Positions 1 through 7,263 of a stretch of DNA of 64,000 nucleotides are shown piece by piece. The notes beneath the pieces were generated by a model. That model did not search any database. It was not told the DNA's origin and worked only from the letters and a program-made list of their open reading frames with translations. Position 1 is the stretch's first letter. Each line of letters starts with the position of its first letter. Source of the DNA: Bradyrhizobium jicamae (GTDB taxonomy: Bacteria > Pseudomonadota > Alphaproteobacteria > Rhizobiales > Xanthobacteraceae); NCBI RefSeq assembly GCF_018130215.1, contig NZ_JAFCKQ010000002.1, forward strand, positions 248,001-312,000. The letters are read 5' to 3'. The translations under genes were made by a program, and so were the position numbers.

Positions 1-519
1 CGCCTGATCGATGCGGCCGCAGTCGAGTTCGGCATGCCGATGGGACCGATCGAGCTGGCCGACCAGGTCGGTCTCGACATCTGCCTCGACGTCGGCGACA
101 TGCTGCGCTCCAAGTTCGGCGATCATCTGCCGCCGACGCCGGCCTGGCTGCGCGACAAGGTCGCGAGAGGCGAACTCGGCCGCAAGACCGGCAAGGGGTT
201 CTACAGCTGGAAGGACGGTAAGGCGGAGAAGGCGCCGTTGTCCGAGACCGGCCCGCGGGTGACGGATGAAATGATCGACCGTCTGGTGCTGCCGATGTCC
301 AATGTCTGCGTCGCGGCTCTGCGCGAGGGCATCGTCGACAATGCCGACGTGGTCGACGGTGCGATGATCTTCGGCACAGGCTATGCGCCGTTCCGCGGCG
401 GCCCGCTCAACTATGCTCGCACGCGCGGTACCGACAACGTGGTATCTGCGATGCGCGCGCTCGCGCAGAAGTTCGGCGACCGTTTTGCGCCGGATGCAGG
501 CTGGGAGACTTTCAAGTGA
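1..519 (+). CDS. 3-hydroxyacyl-CoA dehydrogenase, C-terminal part (partial at left edge)
   Basis: The frame is open from base 1, so only about the last 172 residues are in the window. This part is the C-terminal dimerisation and substrate region of the fatty-acid oxidation multifunctional enzyme (FadB/FadJ type), which oxidises L-3-hydroxyacyl-CoA with NAD in beta-oxidation. Seen directly: GMPMGPIELADQVGLD near the start, KTGKGFYSW, and FGTGYAPFRGGPLNYA in the second half; all three are signatures of the two C-terminal 3HCDH domains. The stop codon overlaps the GTG start of the thioesterase that follows, so the two are translationally coupled. The enoyl-CoA hydratase and NAD-binding domains would lie to the left and cannot be checked. 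Confidence 0.88.
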   Translation, partial: RLIDAAAVEFGMPMGPIELADQVGLDICLDVGDMLRSKFGDHLPPTPAWLRDKVARGELGRKTGKGFYSWKDGKAEKAPLSETGPRVTDEMIDRLVLPMSNVCVAALREGIVDNADVVDGAMIFGTGYAPFRGGPLNYARTRGTDNVVSAMRALAQKFGDRFAPDAGWETFK

Positions 520-552
520 CCGATCCGCAAGTGACCGATCCGCAAGTGACCG
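516..552 (+). repeat. 15-bp tandem repeat at the thioesterase start
   Basis: GTGACCGATCCGCAA occurs at 516-530 and 531-545, and a third partial copy begins at 546. Each unit begins with GTG and encodes (V/M)TDPQ, so the repeat multiplies the available start codons. The first copy also contains the stop codon of the upstream gene. Confidence 0.85.
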
Positions 553-977
553 GCACGCATGTCCACGCGCCGCTGATCACCTCGAACGAGCCGCAGGGCG
601 ATCTCTGCATCCGTACGCTGGCGATGCCGGCCGACACCAACGCCAATGGCGACATCTTCGGCGGCTGGCTGCTCAGCCAGATGGACGTCGGCGGCGGCGT
701 GTTCGCCTCCAAGCTCGCGAAATCCCGCACCGTGACGGTCGCGATCGAGGCAATGAATTTCCGCAAGGCGGTCTATGTCGGCGACCTCGTCTCGGTCCAT
801 GCCAATCTGGTGCGGGTCGGCCGCACCTCGGTCACGGTCCATCTCGAAGCGTGGGTGCTGCGCCGCCGCGAGCAGCAATCGATCCTGGTCACCGACGGCA
901 ATTTCACCTACGTCTCGATCGACGACCAGGGCCATCCGCAACCAATCAAGCGCGAGGGCGCGACGATTGCGACATAA
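516..977 (+). CDS. Acyl-CoA thioesterase, hotdog fold (YciA-like)
   Basis: A 153-residue hotdog-fold thioesterase that hydrolyses acyl-CoA to free acid and CoA in the cytoplasm. The motif DTNANGDIFGGWLLSQMD (about residues 37-54) is the YciA/acyl-CoA thioesterase catalytic stretch with the Asn and Asp expected there; SRTVTVAIEAMNFRKAVYVGD follows as in the family. The GTG at 516 overlaps the TGA of the upstream beta-oxidation gene, giving tight coupling and fitting a role in acyl-CoA turnover. The first residues are encoded by an imperfect 15-bp tandem repeat that offers GTG starts at 516, 531 and 546, so the exact N-terminus is uncertain. Length matches the family. Confidence 0.88.
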   Translation: MTDPQVTDPQVTGTHVHAPLITSNEPQGDLCIRTLAMPADTNANGDIFGGWLLSQMDVGGGVFASKLAKSRTVTVAIEAMNFRKAVYVGDLVSVHANLVRVGRTSVTVHLEAWVLRRREQQSILVTDGNFTYVSIDDQGHPQPIKREGATIAT

Positions 978-1022
978 TCCGGCCCCAAAGGTTGCTGTCG
1001 TCATCCGCGAAGCTCCCGCAAC

Positions 1023-1069
1023 CCGGATGAAGCACAGCGAAATCGCGGATTGCGCTTCGCTCCATCCGG
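1023..1069. repeat. Imperfect palindromic intergenic repeat
   Basis: The left arm begins CCGGATGAAGC and the right arm ends GCTCCATCCGG; the 21-base arms are complementary at most positions. It sits between the thioesterase and the next small gene and resembles the CCGGATGAAGCGCAGCG family of intergenic repeats I associate with Bradyrhizobium (from memory, not searched). A folded transcript here could mark the end of the upstream operon, but there is no T-run. Confidence 0.5.
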
Positions 1070-1204
1070 ACTGCGCACCGGATTCAAGCCGAAACGTGGC
1101 GGCGCGCTGGAAAGCCGGAATCCGCAGGTTGCACGCGAGTGAGGGGCTTAGGAACAAATCGGCGGTGACCCCGTTGTCGGCCCGGACTTAAACCGAGGCT
1201 GACC

Positions 1205-1399
1205 ATGTCTGACAGTTACGTGATCGAAGTAAGTTCTCAGACCGCGGGTATCGTGGTGCGCGATACCGGCGGCTATCAGTTTTTTGCGGCGTCGCATCTT
1301 TTCGACCGCCTCGAAGGACAGATCTTTCGCAGCGCCCGCGACGCCGAACGGGCGGCGCGTCGTCTGGCTGCGGGCCAGGTGCTCCCGATAGCTTCGTAG
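1205..1399 (+). CDS. Small conserved-type hypothetical protein (64 aa)
   Basis: I do not recognise a family. The 64-residue product has a beta-rich first half (YVIEVSSQTAGIVVRD) and a helical end (DAERAARRLAAGQ), no Cys and no membrane segment, so it looks like a small soluble domain. GAGG about 8 bases before the ATG at 1205 supports the start. It stands alone, with the palindromic repeat at 1023-1069 before it and a HAD phosphatase 73 bases after it. The coding assignment rests on codon-like composition and the ribosome site only. Confidence 0.6.
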   Translation: MSDSYVIEVSSQTAGIVVRDTGGYQFFAASHLFDRLEGQIFRSARDAERAARRLAAGQVLPIAS

Positions 1400-1472
1400 C
1401 GGCGATCCACAGCGCGCGCCATTTGCGCGCGCCGCAACAGTCTGTATTGATGCATCCGGATTCACTGGGATC

Positions 1473-2156
1473 ATGGTTCGGATGCTGCAGGAACAAGGCA
1501 AGGCGCTGCTGTTCGATATCGATGGCACGCTGGCCGATACCGATCCGCTTCACCTTGCCGCGTTCAACCGGGTGCTCGGGCCTCACGGCCACGTGTTCGA
1601 CCACGCGCGCTTCGGCAAGGAACTGCAAGGTTTCTCCAACGCATCGATCGCCGAGCGTTTCCTGTCGCATGAGCCGGCGGAGCGCCGCGTCAGCATCCTG
1701 GGCGAGAAGGAACGAATCTTCCGCGAACTCGTCAGCGGCCAGATTGCGCCGGTGCCCGGATTGCTTGATCTGCTCGACCGGGCGGACCGCACCGGCGTTG
1801 CCATGGTGGCGGTGACCAATGCGCCGCGCCCCAATGCCGAATTGCTGCTGTCGGGACTTGGTATCGCGCACCGCTTCAAGGCTGTCGTGATCGGCGACGA
1901 ACTGGCACACGGCAAGCCGCATCCGCTGCCCTATCTGGAGGGATTGCGCCTCGCCGGCGCATCGGCCGGGGCCGCGCTGGCGTTCGAGGATTCTCGTTCC
2001 GGCGTGCAATCCGCGACCGCCGCCGGGATCGCGACGATCGGCATGCGGACAGGGCTCAGTCATGCCGATCTGGTCGCGGCCGGCGCGGTGGCCAGCGCCC
2101 GGGCGTTCGACGATCCGGAGCTGATCAGGCTGGTCGCAGCGGCCATGGCCTGGTGA
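1473..2156 (+). CDS. HAD-superfamily phosphatase (phosphoglycolate phosphatase/beta-phosphoglucomutase type)
   Basis: A 227-residue cytoplasmic HAD hydrolase, cap class C1. Motif I is LLFDIDGTLADTD (nucleophile and acid/base Asp, about residues 14-26), motif II is AVTNAP, motif III is the Lys in HGKPHP, and motif IV is ALAFEDSRSG with the acidic pair that binds Mg. The pattern is that of phosphoglycolate-phosphatase and beta-PGM relatives; the substrate cannot be fixed from sequence. The ATG at 1473 has GGGA a few bases upstream; an internal ATG at 1482 is possible. It is followed by the glycerol regulator glpR but separated by a palindromic repeat, so it is probably a separate unit. Confidence 0.85.
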   Translation: MVRMLQEQGKALLFDIDGTLADTDPLHLAAFNRVLGPHGHVFDHARFGKELQGFSNASIAERFLSHEPAERRVSILGEKERIFRELVSGQIAPVPGLLDLLDRADRTGVAMVAVTNAPRPNAELLLSGLGIAHRFKAVVIGDELAHGKPHPLPYLEGLRLAGASAGAALAFEDSRSGVQSATAAGIATIGMRTGLSHADLVAAGAVASARAFDDPELIRLVAAAMAW

Positions 2157-2238
2157 ACTTGCCTGGTAAGCTGGCCTGGCGAGCGGCTGCGTGCTTGCTC
2201 GTTGACCTCCGGGCCGAACGGTCGCACCATGGGCTGCG

Positions 2239-2281
2239 GCATGATCAGGAAACTGGATACCGGTTTTCCGAAAAGATCATG
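2239..2281. repeat. Dispersed palindromic repeat, copy 1 (GCATGATC...TTTTCCGAAAAGATCATG)
   Basis: The element begins GCATGATCAGGAAA and ends TTTTCCGAAAAGATCATG. A second, closely similar element lies at 56788-56836. The ends are inverted (CATGATC/GATCATG), as in REP-like families. It lies between the HAD gene and glpR, so it precedes the regulator's ribosome site by about 25 bases. Confidence 0.75.
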
Positions 2282-2313
2282 TCCAGATCGATTGCCGTTT
2301 CAAGGGTGCCGCC

Positions 2314-3144
2314 GTGGCCGGACTGTCCCATCGCCAGACTGAAATCCTCAACATCGCACGCGCGTTCGGTCGGGTCATGGTGGAGGACCTTGCCAAGCGA
2401 TTCGAGGTTTCGGCGCAAACCATCCGCAAGGACCTCAACGATCTCTGCGACCAGCGGTCGCTGACGCGCATCCATGGTGGTGCCATCATCGCTTCCGGCG
2501 TGGAAAACCTCGCCTACGAGGCGCGCCGCTTCGTCGCGGCCGACGAGAAGAAGGCGATCGGCGCCGCCGCGGCCGCGCGGATCCCGAACGGCTGCTCGCT
2601 GTTCATCAATATCGGCACCACGACGGAGGAGGTGGCGAGCGCGCTGACCTCGCATGAGGACCTGCTCGTCATCACCAACAACCTCAACGTTGCGATGCTG
2701 CTGTACCGTCATCCGCGCATCGAAGTGGTGGTCGCCGGCGGCACGGTGCGGCGGGCCGACGGCGCCGTGGTCGGCTCGACCGCGACGCAATTGATCGGTC
2801 AGTTCAAGGTCGACTATGCCATCATCGGCGCGTCGGCGATCGACGAGGCTGGTGCGCTGCTGGACTTCGACTATCGCGAGGTGCAGGTCGCGCAGGCGAT
2901 CATCGCCAACGCACGCAATGTGATGCTGGTGTCGGATGCGACAAAGCTCCGCCGCAGCGCGCCGGTGCGCATCGCCCATATCAGCCAGATCCAGACCTTC
3001 ATCACCGATTCACCGCTGCCCGCCGGCCTCGCCAACATCTGCCACAGCCGGGGCATCGAGGTGGTGGTGGCGATGGACAAGCCGCAATCCGACATCGACG
3101 ACAACGGCCCCGACTCCGCTCCCGTCACGCTGCGCAGCGCGTAG
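2314..3144 (+). CDS. glpR: DeoR-family glycerol-3-phosphate regulon repressor
   Basis: A 276-residue DeoR/GlpR repressor. The N-terminus SHRQTEILNIARAFGRVMVEDLAKRF is the DeoR winged helix, followed by the recognition helix VSAQTIRKDLNDL and the wing RIHGGA. The C-terminal sugar-phosphate sensor domain has NIGTTTEEVASAL, ITNNLNVA, GGTVRRADGAVVG and the LVSDATKL ending typical of the family. The start is GTG at 2314 with AAGGG upstream. It is the first gene of a full glycerol module (glpD-S-T-P-Q-U-V), so the ligand is inferred to be glycerol-3-phosphate. Candidate operators lie in front of glpD at 3455-3501. Confidence 0.88.
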   Translation: MAGLSHRQTEILNIARAFGRVMVEDLAKRFEVSAQTIRKDLNDLCDQRSLTRIHGGAIIASGVENLAYEARRFVAADEKKAIGAAAAARIPNGCSLFINIGTTTEEVASALTSHEDLLVITNNLNVAMLLYRHPRIEVVVAGGTVRRADGAVVGSTATQLIGQFKVDYAIIGASAIDEAGALLDFDYREVQVAQAIIANARNVMLVSDATKLRRSAPVRIAHISQIQTFITDSPLPAGLANICHSRGIEVVVAMDKPQSDIDDNGPDSAPVTLRSA

Positions 3145-3247
3145 TGTCAGCAAGTCTCGGCAACATCTGTTGTCGTCGCCGGCTTGACCGGGCGATCCAG
3201 TATTCCAGAGACATTCGTGCTTGAGCCGAGAAGCAGCGCTGTACTGG

Positions 3248-3270
3248 ATGCCCCGCTTGAAGCGGGGCAT
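3248..3270. repeat. Perfect palindrome ATGCCCCGCTT-G-AAGCGGGGCAT
   Basis: Two 11-base arms are exactly complementary around a single G at 3259. It belongs to the intergenic repeat text between glpR and glpD and may fold in the glpR mRNA tail. There is no T-run, so it is not called an intrinsic terminator. Confidence 0.7.
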
Positions 3271-3454
3271 GACGGCGGAGTGTGCCGAAGCTCAGTTCTT
3301 CCGCCGTTACCCCGAAGAGCGCGCATCGCGTGCAGGTCGTCGACCCTTCGAGGGCCGCCGAAGAAGCGGCCACCTCAGGGTGACGGTGAGAAATTCGCGC
3401 GAGCCGCAATCCGGTCAGCAGCTCCAAACCTAAAAAAAACTTCACAAAGTTCCA

Positions 3455-3501
3455 TTTTCGGATTGCTTTCGTTTTTGCTTGTGATTTACTCCGATCCGAA
3501 A
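3455..3501. promoter_or_regulatory. Candidate GlpR operator sites upstream of glpD
   Basis: TTTCGGAT at 3456-3463 is inverted as ATCCGAAA at 3494-3501, and another TTTCG core lies at 3467-3471. DeoR/GlpR-type repressors are known to bind repeated TTTCG-containing half-sites. The sites lie 45-90 bases before the glpD start in the AT-rich promoter zone, where repression would be effective. Binding by the adjacent GlpR is inference. Confidence 0.55.
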
Positions 3502-3544
3502 GTAAAACCGCTAAAGCGAAGGCGGCGCCCGGGGGAGGCGTTCT

Positions 3545-5089
3545 TTGGATCGAATTTACGACCTCGCCATCATTGGAGGCGGCGTTAATGGCTGCGGCAT
3601 CGCGCGCGATGCGGCGGGCCGGGGCAACACCGTTTTCCTCTGTGAAATGAATGATTTGGCGAGCGGGACGTCGTCCTGGTCGACCAAACTCGTGCATGGC
3701 GGCTTGCGCTATCTCGAGTACTACGAGTTTCGTTTGGTGCGAGAAGCGCTGATCGAGCGCGAGATTCTCTGGCAGATCGCACCCCACATCATCCGTCCGC
3801 TGCGTTTCGTGTTGCCGCATCACTCCGGCTTGCGTCCGGCCTGGCTGCTGCGGCTCGGCCTCTTCCTGTACGACCACATCGGCGGCCGCCATCTGCTGCC
3901 GGCAACGCGCTCGGTCGATCTCACCAAGGATGTGGTCGGCAAGCCGCTGATCCCTGGCCGCTACACCAAGGGTTTCGAGTACTCCGACTGCTTCGTCGAC
4001 GATGCGCGGCTGGTCGCGCTGACCGCGCGTGACGCAGCCGATCGCGGCGCGGACATCCGCACCCGCACCCGTGCGGTCGAGATCAGGCAGGTCGACGGCA
4101 TCTGGCACGTCACCGTCGAGGATCGCACGAGCGGCACGCGCGAGGTGATCAAGTCCCGCGTCGTGGTCAATGCCGGCGGTCCCTGGGTCGAGCAGGTGCT
4201 GGCGGCAGGTGCCGGCGTCAATGCGCGCGCCAAGGTCCGGCTGGTGCAGGGCTCGCACATCGTGGTCAAGAAGCTCTACGACCACGACCGCGCCTACATC
4301 TTCCAGAACGCGGACGGTCGCATCATCTTCGTCATCCCCTATCAGGACGATTTCACGCTGATCGGCACCACCGATCGCGATTATGACGGCGACCCGGCCA
4401 AGGTGAAGGCGTCCAAGGAGGAGATCCAGTATCTCTGCACCTCCGCCAGCGAATATCTGGCGAGCCCGATCAAGCCCGAGGACGTGGTCTGGGATTATTC
4501 CGGCGTGCGTCCGCTCTATGACGACGGCGCGAGCGAAGCCAAGGCCGCGACCCGCGACTACGTGTTCGAGCTAGATACGCCCGGCGGTGCGCCGATGCTG
4601 TCGATCTATGGCGGCAAGATCACGACCTATCGCCGTCTCTCCGAAGAGGCGCTCGAGCGGCTGTCGCCGTATCTTCGCAGCGCGAAAGCGAAGGAGGGCT
4701 GGACCGGCAAGGCGGCGCTGCCCGGCGGCGACATGGATGTCTCCGCGGTCGCCGCGCTGACCGCCGAGCTCACGCGCGCCTATCCGTTCCTCGCGCAGCC
4801 GCATGCGAGCCGTCTCGCGCATGCCTACGGCACGCGCGCTGCCAAATTGCTGGGCAATGCAAAATCCGCTGACGATCTCGGACGATCCTTCGGGGCCACC
4901 TTGACGGAGAGCGAAGTCAGGTACCTGATGGCGAACGAATGGGCTCAGGCTGCGGAGGATGTCGTCTGGCGGCGATCCAAGCTCGGCCTGCGGATGACGG
5001 CGAACGAAATCGCCGCGCTCGACGAGTGGATGGCCGCCAACCGCGTCCCCGGTGAACGTCCCCTTCGCGAAGCGGGAGGACGGACATGA
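3545..5089 (+). CDS. glpD: Aerobic glycerol-3-phosphate dehydrogenase
   Basis: A 514-residue FAD enzyme that oxidises sn-glycerol-3-phosphate to dihydroxyacetone phosphate at the inner membrane and passes electrons to quinone. The N-terminal Rossmann motif is DLAIIGGGVNGCGIARDAAGRG; SGTSSWSTKLVHGGLRYLE is the family FAD-contact signature, and YGGKITTYRRL and the C-terminal GlpD domain follow. The start is TTG at 3545, chosen because GGGGGAGG lies 6 bases upstream and the Rossmann strand begins directly after. It is the first gene of the glycerol operon; its stop overlaps the glpS start by four bases. Expression is probably controlled by GlpR through the sites at 3455-3501. Confidence 0.95.
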   Translation: MDRIYDLAIIGGGVNGCGIARDAAGRGNTVFLCEMNDLASGTSSWSTKLVHGGLRYLEYYEFRLVREALIEREILWQIAPHIIRPLRFVLPHHSGLRPAWLLRLGLFLYDHIGGRHLLPATRSVDLTKDVVGKPLIPGRYTKGFEYSDCFVDDARLVALTARDAADRGADIRTRTRAVEIRQVDGIWHVTVEDRTSGTREVIKSRVVVNAGGPWVEQVLAAGAGVNARAKVRLVQGSHIVVKKLYDHDRAYIFQNADGRIIFVIPYQDDFTLIGTTDRDYDGDPAKVKASKEEIQYLCTSASEYLASPIKPEDVVWDYSGVRPLYDDGASEAKAATRDYVFELDTPGGAPMLSIYGGKITTYRRLSEEALERLSPYLRSAKAKEGWTGKAALPGGDMDVSAVAALTAELTRAYPFLAQPHASRLAHAYGTRAAKLLGNAKSADDLGRSFGATLTESEVRYLMANEWAQAAEDVVWRRSKLGLRMTANEIAALDEWMAANRVPGERPLREAGGRT

Positions 5090-6165
5090 GCGTTACGCTG
5101 CAAAATGTCACGCGGACCGTGGATGGCGTTCCGGCCATCCGCGATGTGTCGCTGACGCTGGAACGCGGCACGCTCAGCGTGCTGCTCGGTCCGACACTGT
5201 CGGGCAAGACATCGATCATGCGGCTGCTGGCCGGCCTCGACAAGCCGACGACGGGGCGAGTGCTGGTCGACGGCAAGGACGTCACCGGCGCCGACGTGCG
5301 GCAGCGTTCGGTCGCGATGGTCTATCAGCAGTTCATCAACTATCCCTCGCTGACGGTGTACGAGAACATCGCGTCACCCTTGCGGGTGCAGGGCAAGCCG
5401 CGCGAGGAGATCGAGAAGCGCGTCGCCGAGGCCGCGGGCCTGTTGCGGCTCGAGCCGTTTCTGAAGCGTACGCCGCTGCAGCTTTCCGGCGGCCAGCAGC
5501 AGCGCACGGCGATCGCGCGTGCGCTGGTCAAGGGCGCCGACCTTGTGCTGCTCGACGAGCCGCTCGCCAACCTCGACTACAAGCTGCGCGAGGAACTGCG
5601 CGCCGAGCTGCCGCGCATTTTCGAGGCTTCCGGCGCGATCTTCGTCTACGCGACGACCGAGCCGTCGGAAGCGCTGCTGCTCGGCGGCAGCACCGTGTGC
5701 ATGTGGGAAGGGCAGGCGCTGCAGTTCGGCGAGACGCCGAAGGTCTATCGCCATCCGGACACGCTGCGCGTCGCCCAGGTGTTCTCCGATCCGCCGCTCA
5801 ACATCATCGGCATCGAGAAGAAGGGCGGGCAGGTGACCTATAGCGGTGGCGAGCAGGCGCCTGCGACCGGCCTCTATGCCAATGTCCCCGACGGCATCTA
5901 TCGCGTCGGCTTCCGGGCGCATCAGCTCGAGGTCGGCAACGCGCCCGCCGGCCGTCACAAGTTCTCGGCCGCGGTGACGGTGACCGAGATCACCGGCTCG
6001 GAGAGCTTCGTGCACCTTCACGTCCACAGCTCGAACTGGGTCGCGGTGCTGCACGGCGTACATGAATACGAACCCGGGCAGGTGCTCGACACCGCGCTCG
6101 ATCCCGACAACATCTTCGTGTTCGACGCGACCGACCGCCTCGTCGCGTCACCAGGCTCCAAGTGA
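5086..6165 (+). CDS. glpS: Glycerol ABC transporter ATP-binding subunit GlpS (H-loop His replaced)
   Basis: A 359-residue ATPase of the CUT1/MalK type with a C-terminal OB-like regulatory domain. Walker A GPTLSGKTS is at residues 35-43, the signature LSGGQ at 133-137, and Walker B ends in LLDEP with D157 and E158. The switch (H-loop) position, where relatives have YVTHDQ, reads YATTEP, so the switch His is Thr191. The partner GlpT has the His but a ruined signature, so the pair looks complementary. The gene order and pairing match the glycerol transporter GlpSTPQUV described in rhizobia. It overlaps glpD by four bases. Confidence 0.88.
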   Translation: MSVTLQNVTRTVDGVPAIRDVSLTLERGTLSVLLGPTLSGKTSIMRLLAGLDKPTTGRVLVDGKDVTGADVRQRSVAMVYQQFINYPSLTVYENIASPLRVQGKPREEIEKRVAEAAGLLRLEPFLKRTPLQLSGGQQQRTAIARALVKGADLVLLDEPLANLDYKLREELRAELPRIFEASGAIFVYATTEPSEALLLGGSTVCMWEGQALQFGETPKVYRHPDTLRVAQVFSDPPLNIIGIEKKGGQVTYSGGEQAPATGLYANVPDGIYRVGFRAHQLEVGNAPAGRHKFSAAVTVTEITGSESFVHLHVHSSNWVAVLHGVHEYEPGQVLDTALDPDNIFVFDATDRLVASPGSK

Positions 6166-6177
6166 GGGAGATGCAAG

Positions 6178-7263
6178 ATGGCCCGCATTGACCTCGACGA
6201 CCTCGCGCATTCCTACGGCGGCAACGATGCGCCGCAGGAATCCTTTGCGCTGAAGCCGGTCACCATGACCTGGCGGCAGGGCGGCGCCTATGCGCTGCTC
6301 GGCCCCTCCGGCTGCGGCAAGACCACGTTGCTCAATTTGATCTCCGGCATCGTGACCCCGTCGCGCGGAAAAATCCTGTTCGACGGCAACGACATCACGC
6401 CGCTGTCGACGCAGAAGCGCAACATTGCGCAGGTGTTCCAGTTCCCGGTCATCTACGACACCATGACGGTCGGCCAGAACCTCGCCTTCCCGCTGAAGAA
6501 CCGCGGCGTGGCGAAGGCCGAGGTCGATGCCCGCGTCAAGCAGATCGCCGATCTGCTCGACCTCACGCCCTATCTCAATCGCAAGGCGACGCGGCTCACC
6601 GCCGACGCCAAGCAGAAGATCTCGCTTGGCCGCGGCCTGGTCCGCTCCGACGTCGCCGCGGTGCTGTTCGACGAGCCGCTGACGGTGATCGATCCCGAGC
6701 TGAAGTGGCAGTTGCGCTCGAAGCTGAAGGCGCTGCACCGCGAGCTCGACCTGACGATGATCTACGTCACGCACGACCAGACCGAGGCGCTGACCTTCGC
6801 CGATACCGTCGTCGTGATGCACGACGGCCGCGTGGTGCAGAGCGGCACGCCGGCCGAGCTGTTCGACAAGCCGGCGCACACCTTCGTCGGCTACTTCATC
6901 GGCTCACCCGGCATGAACATCGTACCGGCGGAAGTGAACGGGCAGCAGGCGCGGATCGACGGCCATGTCATCGGCCTGCATCGCAACTATGGTGTGCTGC
7001 CGGCCGGCAAGAAGATCGAGATCGGCGTGCGGCCCGAATTCGTCGACGTCGCGGCGCCCGCCTCGGGCCTGTTGTCGGCGACGATCGAGCGGATCGACGA
7101 TCTCGGCCGCATCCAGTTCGCGCGGGTCCGCATCGGCGACGCCAAGTTCGCCGCGCGCGTCCCGCCGGGGTTCTCGATCTCCGGCAACACCGCCGGCCTG
7201 GTCTTCGATCCTGCGCACGTTCACGTCTATGCCGACAGCCATTTGGTGGAAGGGGTCGCCTGA
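6178..7263 (+). CDS. glpT: Glycerol ABC transporter ATP-binding subunit GlpT (signature motif lost)
   Basis: The second 361-residue ATPase of the glycerol importer. Walker A GPSGCGKTT is at residues 42-50, Walker B is AVLFDEP and the switch His is H199 in YVTHDQ. The family signature LSGGQQQR is replaced by LTADAKQK (residues 140-147), so the ATP site closed by this motif should be inactive or slow. Together with GlpS this predicts one canonical and one degenerate site per dimer. A ribosome site GAGGGAG precedes the ATG. The TGA overlaps the ATG of glpP by one base, indicating coupled translation. This is not the glycerol-3-phosphate antiporter that also carries the name GlpT in enterics. Confidence 0.87.
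   Translation: MARIDLDDLAHSYGGNDAPQESFALKPVTMTWRQGGAYALLGPSGCGKTTLLNLISGIVTPSRGKILFDGNDITPLSTQKRNIAQVFQFPVIYDTMTVGQNLAFPLKNRGVAKAEVDARVKQIADLLDLTPYLNRKATRLTADAKQKISLGRGLVRSDVAAVLFDEPLTVIDPELKWQLRSKLKALHRELDLTMIYVTHDQTEALTFADTVVVMHDGRVVQSGTPAELFDKPAHTFVGYFIGSPGMNIVPAEVNGQQARIDGHVIGLHRNYGVLPAGKKIEIGVRPEFVDVAAPASGLLSATIERIDDLGRIQFARVRIGDAKFAARVPPGFSISGNTAGLVFDPAHVHVYADSHLVEGVA

Larger units (their letters stand above)
3145..3544. other. glpR-glpD intergenic region (400 bp) with repeats and regulatory sites
   Basis: No gene is supported here. The first 250 bases are repeat-like: a perfect 23-base palindrome at 3248-3270, then GC-rich text (GACCCTTCGAGGGCCGCC and CCTCAGGGTGACGG) of the sort I associate with Bradyrhizobium intergenic repeats. 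The last 115 bases are clearly AT-richer and hold the candidate GlpR operators and the glpD ribosome site (GGGGGAGG, 3531-3538). Confidence 0.7.

Noticed and set aside
516..552. A CRISPR-like repeat
   Set aside because: The units are contiguous, 15 bases, without spacers, and lie inside a coding start.
6705..7262. An upstream extension of the glpP reading frame
   Set aside because: The extension lies inside glpT in another frame and is Arg-rich; the ATG at 7263 coupled to the glpT stop is the natural start.
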